A stretch of DNA of 64,000 nucleotides from Punctularia strigosozonata HHB-11173 SS5 (Eukaryota > Basidiomycota > Agaricomycetes > Corticiales > Punctulariaceae): contig NW_006767434.1 of assembly GCF_000264995.1 (NCBI RefSeq), positions 2,196,004 through 2,260,003 on the forward strand, written 5' to 3'. Positions within the stretch are counted from its first letter, which is position 1. Each line of letters opens with the position of its first letter. The notes beneath the pieces are model-generated. The model saw nothing but the letters and a program-made list of their open reading frames with translations, was not told where the DNA came from and made no database searches. This document shows, piece after piece, positions 25,363 to 39,026 of this stretch. The translations under genes were made by a program, and so were the position numbers.

Positions 25363-28300
25363 ATGTCCTCGTCGTTGCCTTCTCCAACGCCCAGCACGAT
25401 GCCCTCGCCTCCGAGTACACCTCCCGCGCTCGACGCTGACCACCCGACCCCGCGCTCGTCCATATCGCCCTCCGACGGCGACTCATCCATCCTCGAGCTC
25501 TCGTTTGACTGGGAGGTCAAGGACGGCCAGCCGGTGCGCATCACGAAGAACCACCACGCCTCGTCGCAATTTTCACCGCCCACACCTCCGGATTTGCATT
25601 ACGGTTCGGCGCGTCATTTAGACCAACACGCCAAGTCGCCCTCGCCAGTGCCCAGCATCTCGAGCGCGAGCGGTAAACCGACAGGCTTATCCCGATCCGG
25701 AAGCGCAGGATCCATACAGGAACCTCTCACAACCAATCCCGCGCGCTCGTTTCAGCGCGCTCAGTCGACCCCCACCGTATTGGCGGGCCCATCGGCCCGT
25801 GCTACAGGCCGCCCTGTGCGGTTCCCCAGCGATGACCCCCGAGAAGGCACCCCAGAGCAAGACGAGAAGGAAAACATTGCTCGATCTGGTGTCGATTCAG
25901 CGGAGGACCATGCGTCGGGACTGAAACGCGCGCCCTGGACGCGAGGTACCGGCGCGCACGCGATGGTGCAGCGTCCCATATCCGGCGTCGCCCCGTCCTC
26001 TTCACAGCGCCCGTTACGTCAAATCGCTCCTGGGTCGATGAGGCCTGCGCGTATGCTCAAGGGCGTCAAGTACGCGCACGGTATGGGCGCAGTTAGCGAA
26101 CACGAGGGACGCACGAGTCCGCCACGTACGACAACGGAGGATCGTACGGAACTAGGTGAATACTCGCCTCTTGGTCCCTTTGCGCTGTATTTTTTTTGCC
26201 TCGCTATTGTGATTTGTGTATATCGCCGAATCAGTCTGTTGACGACGCATGTCCTTAGTGGAGGATCCCAATGGGCCACTCTCTGCACCCGCCAACGGAC
26301 CGCGATCACATAGCTACGGATACATGGACATCTCTCCGTCGTTGGGTACATCGGCAGGAGGGCGTCCGAGACGATCAGCCAGTCTTAGCGACGCGATAGC
26401 GGGTACGACAGTCTGTGTTCGTGTTAGCAATGCGACCCTAACGAGATGCCAGGGCCGCCACCTGACGAATATGCTCTGCCTTCTTCTCGTGAACATGGAC
26501 AGTCAAACTCTCGGCCTTCGACAAGTATGAGCATGAACTCTAACGCGTCAGGGCCGAGACGCGTCACTATCGAGGAACGCCGGATGATGGAGCAGCGTAT
26601 ACGTGCCGACCGCGGGCTATCTGACCAGAACGTTGTTGACTCGGATCGTGAGAACCTTCTTGTGCAGGATGAATCGATTCTAACCCATGTGTAGGTGGAA
26701 CACCGGACAGCGCCCGTGAACGACCGAATGGCTCGCCCACGCATATGCAACAACCATACCTCCGGCCCAGCTACTCGCACCAACGACGAGATTCGGATAC
26801 GCTACGTTCCGTACCCCAGCCGCCGGGCTCGTCGGCTTCAACGACGCTTGTTGAACGGGATCCATCGCAGTCAGCGTTACCGCAGCGCATCTCTCCCTCT
26901 GGCAGAGACTCTAACCGGTACCACAGACGGAACCCGACCGCGCCCGAGGCGCCGACAACAAGCGACCTCATCAACCCGCCAGGCTTGGGTGCCGACCGTG
27001 CGGTCGGGAAGACGTGGGCTGCTGGTGATGGTCCCGAGAAGGAAAGGGAGCGGAACGTCGCGCCGTCAGCCAACGGTCGCGGACATCACCAGGCGAATGG
27101 GTATGGGCATCAGAAGCAGCAATCGGAGGTCGTACAAACTTCGCATGTCAGAGCTTCACGGCAGGCACCTATGCCTCCGCCGGCCTCTGCACCTCCAGCG
27201 CCCCCAAATCAGATGGTCCAAGCTGCGCCCAGTACGAGAACTATCGTCGTACGTCGTAATCCACCCATCCGATATTTACGCTCGCGTACTAATGACATGC
27301 AGGTCAACAAACGAGGATATGCGCGCCTGGATTTGATCGGCAAGGGAGGCACTTCTCGGGTTTACCGCGTGATGTCGTCGCAGAACGAGATCTTTGCTGT
27401 TAAGCGCGTCTCGTTAGACAAGACGGACACGGAAACGATGAACGGATACATGAACGAGATCGCCCTGCTCAAGCGCCTGGAGGGCAACAGTCGGATCATT
27501 CGGTTGATTGATAGTGAAGCCAAGGCAGGGAGTGGGAGTAGCAAGGGGTATTTGCACCTCGTCATGGAATGTGGTGAGATTGGTGAGTTGTGGGACTGTC
27601 ATACGCGGATCTTTTGCGTATGACTGCTGATGCATGTAAACATAGATTTAGCACGATTACTGCAAGAGCAACAGAATCAACCCATGAACATGGTATGGAT
27701 TGCTTACTATTGGCAACAGGTGAAACCTAAACTCCGTTAACGGTGTCGTCCCATGTCTGACTTGCTTTCCGTCTTGTAGATGCTGGAAGCCGTGCATGTC
27801 ATACACGAGGAGAAGATCGTCCACTCGGATCTGAAACCGGCAAACTTCGTTCTGGTCAGGGGTCAACTGAAGCTCATTGATTTCGGTATCGCCAATGCCA
27901 TCGCCAACGATACGACGAACATCCAAAGGGACCACCAGGTACAGACAATGCCAGTCCAGGTGTGGGCTTTCGCTGAATGAACTGACATAGATTGGTACTG
28001 TAAATTATATGAGCCCTGAGGCGATAGAGGTTCCCGAGGGTATGCGACGCCTGAAGGTCGGTCGCCCGAGTGACGTCTGGTCATTAGGGTGCATCTTATA
28101 CCAGATGGTGTACGGTCACCCGCCCTTCTATCACCTGTCGATGGTGCAGAAAATGCGCGCAATTCCGGATCCTAATCATGGTATCTCATTCCCGGAATAT
28201 TCGGTGCCCGTGGAACGCCTGACCGCCACCGCGTCGGTGACACCTCCAAAGACGCTGGATCACCTGAAACGTCGCGTGAGAAAGGATGTAGTCCTCAGCA

Positions 28301-28683
28301 TGAAGAGTTGTCTGTGTCGTGGGCCAAAGGATCGCGCGACCATTCCGGAGCTGCTCGAACAAGACTGGTTAGCGATGAAAGAACGTGGGTGTTTACACCC
28401 TCTCTGGTCGCTCAGGATGCTCACGCCCTATCATTCCAGCGGAACCACCTCGCGCCGACGATCTTCTCGCATCGAACGAAACCATCATTGACCCTTTCTA
28501 TATGCAACAGTTGTTGCAGTATGGCATTAAACTGGGCCAGGCCAATGACAGCGCCGTTGATGAACAGGCTTTGCTAGAAGAGGCCACGGTATGTCCCGTC
28601 GAGTCGTTGCATCAGGAAAAGTGTTGACGACCGCCGTCTAGCGCCTCGTCAATGAACTGAAAAGTGTACGAGCACAATCATGA
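25363..28683 (+). CDS. MPS1: Mps1/TTK dual-specificity spindle checkpoint kinase
   Basis: Kinetochore kinase that starts spindle-checkpoint signalling. Ten exons (25363-26155, 26259-26402, 26453-26647, 26695-27248, 27303-27582, 27646-27719, 27780-27938, 27991-28384, 28440-28588, 28642-28683) give 927 residues. The long N-terminal half is disordered, S/P/R-rich and carries [20 protein letters not shown]. The kinase starts at about residue 566: [18 protein letters not shown] (Gly loop), FAVKRVSL (Lys), HSDLKPANF (catalytic Asp; Ser replaces the usual Arg of HRD, as in Mps1), [18 protein letters not shown] (activation segment) and [19 protein letters not shown]. The short C-terminal exons encode an ENT-like tail ending [10 protein letters not shown]. 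Intron 1 (103 nt) is longer than the rest; several introns show CTAAC/CTAAT branch points. Confidence 0.92.
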
Positions 28684-30367
28684 TCAACTTTTACTTCGTC
28701 ACCCACGGACCCGATAACGATTCCACGACGTCCTCCGGAGGATCGCGTTGTATTACTATGCGCCGGCTGATTCAGCTCGGTACCGCTGCATGCACGTGTG
28801 GACGATAATGTTTCCCGCGCCATCCATGCATCGTTTTGTTTCGTTCTTCATTCTTCTCATCCTTATTCTGCGGTTCTGCCGCTATTTTCCGTCCGAATGT
28901 CAACCGTCGCCACTCGCTCTCTTTACTCATCCCACCGTTGTCAATCCGTTGCATGTCGAACGCTGTCCTAATCGTCGCCCCTAGCATTCATTCCATCCAT
29001 CTCTCCATGTAATACATGATCCCTTCGTTGCTCGCTGTCGCGCACGTCCAACCCTGCTGTCTAGTTTGCCCCGGCTCCTGTCGTAAATATTGCGTACTAT
29101 GCATTGCATGATAATAGAGCAGTTTCAGCCCTTGCAACGAATGTATAATTACCGCGTGATAGACAGAATGTTCAAGCATGCCCGCCGAGGGCTAATAGGT
29201 GCTGATACAGACTTCCTGCCCCGTCTCGACTGCTGTTCGGCGATTGATGAACAAGAAGTCAGCGTGGGTGTTGTGCTTCACCAGAAGCTGATTCATGGCG
29301 AAGTGACCCACCGTCCTCAGCTTCCCTATTCTCTCGCCAGCGCCATCTATAGCCCTGAATCCAGCGTTCGCGGTTCTTTGGCATGGTCATGTAGTCTGTT
29401 CAACCCAATCTTGCACGCTGCACCTCCCTGGCCTCAGGTTGACACCGAGCGCGTACGCAAGATACGGTCATCAGAAAACATCGGTGGTGATGATGAGCAC
29501 GCTAGTTAGCTTCGGACGATAGCGCTAGTCGGAAAGAATCGAGTAGATCTCACGCGGTACCATATGCCTATCCCCGATAGGAGATCGCCCTGGCAGGCGG
29601 TGTCGGACCGTAAATACCATGGCAGGGAAGCGACTAGTTTAGGCTGCCAAACGTGCAAACATGACATGGAGAGCCGGTGAGGGCGGGAGAACTGCACTCG
29701 TTGATGGCATAGTACAGCTATATTGGCTACCCTGCACCTAAAGCAGAGGCATAAGGTATCCATAGGTCACACGTTGCAAGAGATGAGCAGGGCTGCTTGC
29801 AGTTTCGACGCCCAAGCTGTTCCACTGGAAGCTCTCGGACACTCCATGGGGACGTGAACGTGATAGATACTTGGAGGGCAGTGGGGAGATTGCATGGCGC
29901 ATTTGAATTCAGAGTTGGCGTATTCTGAGAACAGGGCGGTGGTGGGTGATGGAGGAACACCGGTGAAGCTGATGCACCTGATGCAGGAACCGAGGAGACC
30001 GATATGGCTGCCCAGTGAACACCGCGCTTTGCAGCAGAACGCCTTGTAGCGAGTAGTGTTTGTGCAGGCAATGGCGCGCGAGTGCTTTGGCGTTGTCGGT
30101 GGCGAATTCGTTGCGATCCCGGCGGCGAAGGTAGCTCGGTTACTACCCGAGGGCAGATCCCGCTTGAGCTGGAGGCGTTTGGCAGGATCAGTTTGGGCGG
30201 CTCCCAAAAAGGAAACGGTTTCCGTACCCCACGGTCGTCCTGTCATATCATCTCCTTCCCAACAGTCGAGCCTATCGGTGCTCCTCTTCCTCTCTCTCCA
30301 TCCATCGCTGCTTGGGCCAGCTCCTCCTAACCTTTTTGCACCAGCCGGCCCGCCGACACCGCCCGCC
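28684..30367. other. intergenic, nothing recognised
   Basis: The longest gene-poor stretch outside the mobile element, about 1.7 kb. The first part is pyrimidine-rich (28800-28950) and may be MPS1 3' UTR; the last 150 bp before 30368 are C/T-rich, typical of a fungal leader. No coding frame, tRNA or repeat was recognised. Unannotated small genes cannot be excluded. Confidence 0.4.
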
Positions 30368-31690
30368 ATGAGCTTGGCCGACATCCTCCCTCCGTCCCTC
30401 AATCTTCCCCCGCATCTATCGGCTCACAAGTACTTCTTCGTCTGCACGCTTACGGTGGCGGCATGGGACACGCTCGTCCTCTCGCCCCGTACATGGCGTC
30501 TCTTCAAGACAGCTGAATGGCCGGTCCTGAAGATAATCTACCACTTCCTCAGGATTTTCATGCCCATCGAATTCACAATCGTCGGTGGGTGATTCTGAAA
30601 CCGTGCTTTGATACGTGGCTTAGTCGCCGTGCTTCACAGGTGTCGCATTCTTTGATACGAAATGGTCGCAGGACGTGAGTTTCCGCAGCATGATGCGCTC
30701 CGCGTTACTCAATCACCCCTCAGAGATGCCAGAACTTCTTCCTGTTCGAGCCTATTTGCACCGCCATTCTCCTCGCGGCCTGCTCTGCCGTTCACGTCAT
30801 TCGCATTCATGCCATCTATGACAAGAGCCGCGCCGTCCTGGGTGGCATGAGCGCTTTGCTCGCCCTCCAGATTGTTGCGACAGCCGTTTGCTGTGCCTTC
30901 TACCGCTGTAAGCTCCTGATCGTTCCGGCTTTCGCGGCGGCGATCTGATCAATGCTGTTCATAGCCACTCCACTGCTGGAAGGACAGGGATGTATCGCCG
31001 AGCCGAAGCACAAATGGGTTGGCGTTTACTGGGTTGCGCCTACGCTGCTCTATACTGCATCTCTGCTCCTCGCGGTGAACCGCTCCATCAAATCGCTTGA
31101 GATCAAGCAGGTCACGCCGTGGCGCTTGATGCTTCGCGATGGCCTGAACCTGTACGGCGTGAGTACAAGGAGCTGCGTGAATTTATCCCTGACTAACGAT
31201 TTTGGTGAAGGCTATCTGGGCCGTGAACATGGTCAACATGCTCTTCTGGTTCATTATCACCCCCACCGGGCCTGAAGATCCCATTCGCACGATTGTGACG
31301 AGCATGGCCGCCGTACTCACGACGTCGATGACCCTCCGCATCATCCTGTCTGTCCGCGGTTCGCTTGCGTCGGGCGGCACCTTCCACGGCGCTCACTCGA
31401 CTGCTCACACTGGGACCGGCTCTGGTTCCCGCAGCACGCACGTCATCTCGACTCCTCGCACCGGCAGTGTGCCGCCCCATGTGTCGACGAACGGTCGTGC
31501 CCAGACCTACACCCTCGACGTTGGCAAGGAAACCTCGCAGTGGGTCGACGCCCCGGAGATCGACGGGAAGAGCAGTGTTCGTGACAAGGATGATATCTAT
31601 GGCATCCCTCCGGTTCCGCAGGATGACCGCGGCGTCAAGATCACTGTCGACACCGAGGTGGATTACGGCTCGCCCTATGTCAGGAAGTAA
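30368..31690 (+). CDS. DUF6533-type multi-pass membrane protein
   Basis: Predicted plasma- or endomembrane protein of a large basidiomycete-specific family of unknown function, receptor-like in topology. Five exons (30368-30584, 30640-30674, 30724-30907, 30965-31158, 31211-31690) give 369 residues. The N-terminal block YFFVCTLTVAAWDTLVLSPRTWRL, then VLKIIYHFLRIFMP, matches the DUF6533 pattern as remembered. About seven hydrophobic segments follow, including ICTAILLAACSAVHVIRI, MSALLALQIVATAVCCAF, VGVYWVAPTLLYTASLLLAV and AVNMVNMLFWFII. The last 100 residues are a hydrophilic S/T/G-rich cytoplasmic tail. The family assignment is from memory; the membrane topology is visible in the sequence. 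Confidence 0.75.
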
Positions 31691-32218
31691 CCGGGCAAAA
31701 TGTTCGATCTGTGATCATAGCGTTGGCACCGCAGGTGGAGATTCGTTCTCGGTGTCGTGTATTAGTCGATTCTTGGGTCGATCCTTACTGTTTGGTTTCC
31801 ATATTGTTTATCTATTATTACCTGCCTGTACGATCAGATCGCCCTATACCTACATATGAACTTCGATATAGCAGCTGGTTTGACCCACTGGCAACGCAGT
31901 CAGGCTTCACGGTGCCTCCCGTAAACGTGGGAATGCGGATCAGCCCGGGCCGCATCGGTCCTGTCCGGTAGGTAATAACACCCTGGAATAATGCCACCCA
32001 CGTTCTTGGAAGCAAACGGAGCCTCTCACTGCCGCCTCCAAGATCTGGGCGTTGAAGCACGGGCGGGATGAACTGTAGCGAGGAATAGCGCCAGTGCCGC
32101 GCCATGGCTCGCCAACTACCGGCCTTAGAGATAATCGGCGTGGGAACTGTCTACTGGGTATTTGGATGGATTGCGGCTGCAGTATCGGTCTGACCATCGT
32201 CCCCTCTCAACATCCGCC
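31691..32218 (+). promoter_or_regulatory. enolase upstream region with CT-rich leader
   Basis: About 0.53 kb before the enolase ATG. The last 30 bases before the ATG are pyrimidine-rich (GTCCCCTCTCAACATCCGCC), a common feature of strongly expressed fungal genes. No firm TATA element was identified. Confidence 0.4.
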
Positions 32219-33807
<1,589 letters not shown>

Positions 33808-34184
33808 GTCCTCGGAATGGACGAACGAAGAAGGAACGGAGAAGTCGATCAAAACCTATAGACTGTGCTTTTACAATGTAGCTCGTGTTCGCTGTATCCA
33901 TTCAAATGTGCCAACGATGTCTGCGCCGGATGTGGATTTCCGAGGGTGGCAGTGCCTTTTGGCAGGTGCGAGTCTGTGCGACAGCGAGAAATCTCTGCGA
34001 ACTTGCTCAGTTATCACATGCCGGCCATGGCGTTACCGGTGTTTGTCATTGAGCATGCAACATGCACCTCGTCAGACGCCTCTGCTCAGGACCGGACTTG
34101 TTCATTACAACGACCAACGTTCGATATCATAAACCCATCGTTGCGCCCGGGATACGCCTCTTCTCCCGCACCCCCACCGTCAAC
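33808..34184. other. intergenic enolase-nitronate monooxygenase
   Basis: Tandem spacer of 377 bp, expected to hold the enolase 3' UTR and the next promoter. No coding signal. Confidence 0.5.
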
Positions 34185-35584
<1,400 letters not shown>

Positions 35585-35820
35585 GCTGGGGGCGAAAATG
35601 CATTGGGTTATCGACATACGACTAGGGACAATCTATGTACAAGTACTTCTGAACCACGGGTATTACGCATATCTACAATAGTACAAGGTGAACAACAACA
35701 ACGCAGCGCAATGGAGTCGTCAGCGAGAGTTCCGGCATCGTGATCGTTCGTAATCCATAATACACGCAGATCATGCTTTCGGGCAGGATGAAAAGAAAAG
35801 GGGTAAAACTCGGCGGACGC

Positions 35821-37495
35821 TCATACCGCGGTCTTGAACCTAGGTCCTAGCACCTCCACAAGCGCGTCTTCGTGCGTCGCCGTGAAGCGATGGCAATTGA
35901 CCACCCTCACTTCCTCGAGCATAGATACTTCACGAGCCCCGGATGAGCAACCTAAGATAAAATCGTCTCTGGCGCGAAGGGCGGCGACGATAGCTTCGCC
36001 AGAGAGGCGTTGGCAGCCTGAGAGATCGAGGGTGGATAAGTTGGGTAGTCGAAGGCGGATTGGACCTCTGCTCGCGCTCGAAGGAGTGTCGACGCCCATG
36101 CCATCGAGAGGCTCGTCGTCCATATCGTCGTCGTCGACATCGTCATCTATGCCCTCTTGAAGAAGCTCAGGCGCGACATATCGGGGTCGACAAGGCCGGA
36201 GCAGATCGATGACCTTGTCTGACATGTCGGACGCGACGATCCGGAACATGCGGAGGGAGTGCAGGCGGTCAAAGCACCACTCGAAGTCTTTGGTACGCAT
36301 GTCCGCATAGTCCATCTGTAGCACTTCAAGCGGGGGATTGCATCGCTGTATGAGGTTACGAAGGCCCATGCCCGTCGCGTGGTCGCTCCACTATATGTAT
36401 GTGAGATTAGATTCAGATCCACATATAGCGACACCGTCTTACCGGAGACTGGGAAAAGTCGTGTGCCTCGTCGTCGCTGTCACCGTCTTCACCGAGGTTG
36501 TTCACGTGCTGCAGTTCAATTTCGACATTAAGGTGTTCCAGCTCGAGCTCGACGAGGTTGGGACAGTCGATATGAGACAGGAGGGCGCGGGTAGAACAGG
36601 TATTCCTAATGAAGAGCAACTGCAGCCGCGGAAGGAAGGCTACTGGCATAGGGTCCGGACTGTCATCTGGTAGCGGTTCGTGCGTCCAACCGATGAAGCT
36701 AAATTCCTCCAATTCGGGCAAAGCTTGGAGGAATTGCAAGACATTGCGCGGGGAGATCGGAACTCCGATCTGGGTGTCACTGATGTCGAGCGTCGTGAAG
36801 CGCATGGGAGTGAGCAAGTTGACATCGGGAAGGATGGAGACGGCGAGCGACATGGAGAGGTGGTTATCCTGCGAATAGGAGATGAATTGTGGGAATGCGT
36901 GTGCGGGCGCAGGTGTGTCGTCCTCCCAAGCGAGTTCCCCTAGTGAGTGTATCGACATCTCGAGGCGTTCTAAACCTGCGATGGGTGCCCTCTTCATGAA
37001 CGGCACACGCAAGTCGCGCCGCGATATGGTGCAACTCCGCCATCTGTCGACTTGCTGCAGGCAGCACGAAAGGAACGGAAGGATGTTATCCATGTTCTCG
37101 AGGGTGATGTCCACGTCGAAGGGCAACGGATGGGATCGCGTGATCCAGGTTTCGGTCTGGGCACGGAGAGCGGGCAGGGGGTGGGCACGCTCGTCGACGG
37201 TGATGCGCTGCCATATCCTGGGGAAGGCGTTGATGAGGTCGTGCCAGTATCGACTGACCATGGAGAGGCGGAGCGGGCTGAGAGGGTCGGCCGCGCTGCA
37301 GATGGTGAAGATCTCGACGAGGATCTCGGGCGGGATGCGGTAGATGGTGCCGGCGGTGGCCACGCATTTGGCGAGGGCGCTGGAGGACGACTGCTGGGCG
37401 CGGGGCGCAATGGCCTCGGAGGAGGGCGAGTGGAGGAGGCCGCCCATCGCTGTGCCTTGCGCTCGGGTGCGAACAGGCGAGTCCGGGACGACCAT
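35821..37495 (-). CDS. F-box protein with LRR-like C-terminus
   Basis: Probable substrate receptor of an SCF ubiquitin ligase. Two minus-strand exons (37495-36443 and 36390-35821) give 540 residues. The F-box core is IYRIPPEILVEIFTICSA, followed by SPLRLSMVSRYWHDLINAFPRIWQRI, at about residues 45-95. The rest has irregular leucine-rich strands (PNLVELELEHLNVEIELQ, PNLSTLDLSGCQRLSGEAIVAAL, EEVRVVNCHRF), as in the many fast-evolving F-box/LRR proteins of Agaricomycetes; substrates are unknown. An acidic insert rich in Asp (DDDVDDDDMDDE) lies near residue 430. ATG 37495 lies 155 bp from the left end of the Ngaro-type element. Confidence 0.82.
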
Positions 37496-37650
37496 TGCCA
37501 ACGCCAGAATAAGTCACCGGCTCGGTGGCGGTGCCATTTCTCTGCTTTCTCTGAGAACGTCCACCATCGTGACCACACCCCGCGCGAAGCTATGCTTGGA
37601 CTTACGCAAGCTGCCTTCTGCGGGCTATGCGATAGCAGAAGTGCACGCAT

Positions 37651-37817
37651 ATCGTGGTTCTGAGCTGAAGTGAGGAACGAACGGAGGCGCAAGAACTTAG
37701 TCTATGCGCGCGCGGGCGTTGCGGTGGCGGTGCAATTTCTTCCTCGCCATCCGCACCGTCCGCCACTGAGTCCAGCATACGGCGAGCTCACTAAGGGCCG
37801 CCGTAACTCGTATTTTG
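37651..37817 (+). repeat. split direct repeat A1 (left end of Ngaro-type element)
   Basis: A 167 bp repeat starting ATCGTGGTTCTGAGC and ending TCGTATTTTG, repeated at 42882-43048. Identical by eye. It defines the left terminus. Confidence 0.88.
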
Positions 37818-37895
37818 AACAGCAGAAACTAGTACCGACACTCCTTTTTATAACCAGTCCCAAAGCACTCCCTTGAACCCCCCGGTGAAAGCATC

Positions 37896-38771
37896 ATGCC
37901 ACGTATCGATGCTAACCCACACGAACAGGTCGCGCCGAACTTTGCAGGGGCCGCCTTCGCCGCATGCAGGCGGTCCATGAGCAACCAAGATGGCTTGACG
38001 GACGAACAGGCGGCGCAAGCTCTGCTAGATGCGTGGACCAACGACATCAATCAAGAGAAGGCGGCGTGGGACCGGCAGGTCGAAGAGGACCGAGAAGCTG
38101 CACGGCTTGCGGAAAAGGAAAGGTTGGAGCGCGAGGCAGCGGAGAAAGCCGAAGAGGAGAAGGAGGCAGCGAAGAGTCGGCCCAAGGTCCCGATACACAT
38201 CAAGGACCGAATGGTCGGTCACGAGTCCGCCCCATCAACCGACGACAAGGCCCTCAAGAAACTCCGAGCGTACAAGTACATCGAGATGTGGTTCTTCGGG
38301 GCTGAAGGGCGGCGCAGAGCCACGGAGGATGCGCTATCGAGTGGAGACGACGCCTTGTACCTGGCCCGAGACGGCGAAGGGGTAGCGCTGCGACAGGCCG
38401 CGCCCAGCCGGATCGCAAAGTATTGCATTCCGGACCGAGAACTCACGTGGAGAGAGTTCTCCATCGCGAAGACCGGGCTCCTCGAGGACATGGCCAGAGT
38501 TGGATGGCCGAAAACCATCGTGCAAGATTTCGTCGACTTCTTCTTCGCAATCGACAACCATCCGAGCCGCTTCGAGGGTCCGCACGGGGACCCATGCCTG
38601 CTCCTCTATCAGGAGGAGGTTCGGAAACTCTGGCACCTTCAGTACGAACGCAACCCCGCAGAAATCTTCAACCCCGCGATCTTCAACAACGAGCGGCTGC
38701 AGCGGTTAACGCGGAAGTACCTGAACATGCAAGCTAGCGAGGCCAACTACGCGTGCGTCCTAAGTCCTTGA
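37896..38771 (+). CDS. gag-like frame of the Ngaro-type element
   Basis: A 291-codon frame starting 78 bp inside the A1 repeat. It has a Glu/Arg/Lys-rich coiled-coil-like segment (about residues 55-100) followed by a globular region with many aromatic residues (YIEMWFFGAEGRRRA, DFVDFFFAIDNHPSRF). Position, size and composition fit the nucleocapsid-like first product of YR retroelements. No independent motif is recognised in this piece alone. A Cys/His-rich knuckle-encoding stretch lies further on at about 39260-39510. Confidence 0.65.
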   Translation: MPRIDANPHEQVAPNFAGAAFAACRRSMSNQDGLTDEQAAQALLDAWTNDINQEKAAWDRQVEEDREAARLAEKERLEREAAEKAEEEKEAAKSRPKVPIHIKDRMVGHESAPSTDDKALKKLRAYKYIEMWFFGAEGRRRATEDALSSGDDALYLARDGEGVALRQAAPSRIAKYCIPDRELTWREFSIAKTGLLEDMARVGWPKTIVQDFVDFFFAIDNHPSRFEGPHGDPCLLLYQEEVRKLWHLQYERNPAEIFNPAIFNNERLQRLTRKYLNMQASEANYACVLSP

Positions 38772-39026
38772 TCTCGCGAACACCCTTGCTAACATTCCCC
38801 TGCTCATCTCTCATTCGCCTGTCGACCGCGCACGGTACATCGATCGCGCACGAACGATAAACGACGTCACTACGTCTCATCGCGACCCTTATCGGAACGC
38901 GATCACTATCGCTCCCACGACCTCGAACTCCCTCAACCGGGACCTGCGATCACTATCGCACCCACGCGCACATCACCCCGCACGCCCACTGGCCGGGGCA
39001 CGCCCTCCTCGCAAACGCACCTGATC

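Noticed and set aside
26403-26445. Short intron in MPS1 ending at ACGAG before ATGCCAGGG
   Set aside because: It breaks the frame; the acceptor seven bases further (26452) keeps the frame and gives a normal 50 nt intron.
29767-30402. 211-codon minus-strand frame upstream of the DUF6533-type gene
   Set aside because: It covers the C/T-rich leader and promoter on the opposite strand; no motifs and no exon-like neighbours.
37052-37663. 203-codon plus-strand frame opposite the F-box gene
   Set aside because: Antisense shadow of the F-box exon, which has a convincing domain.
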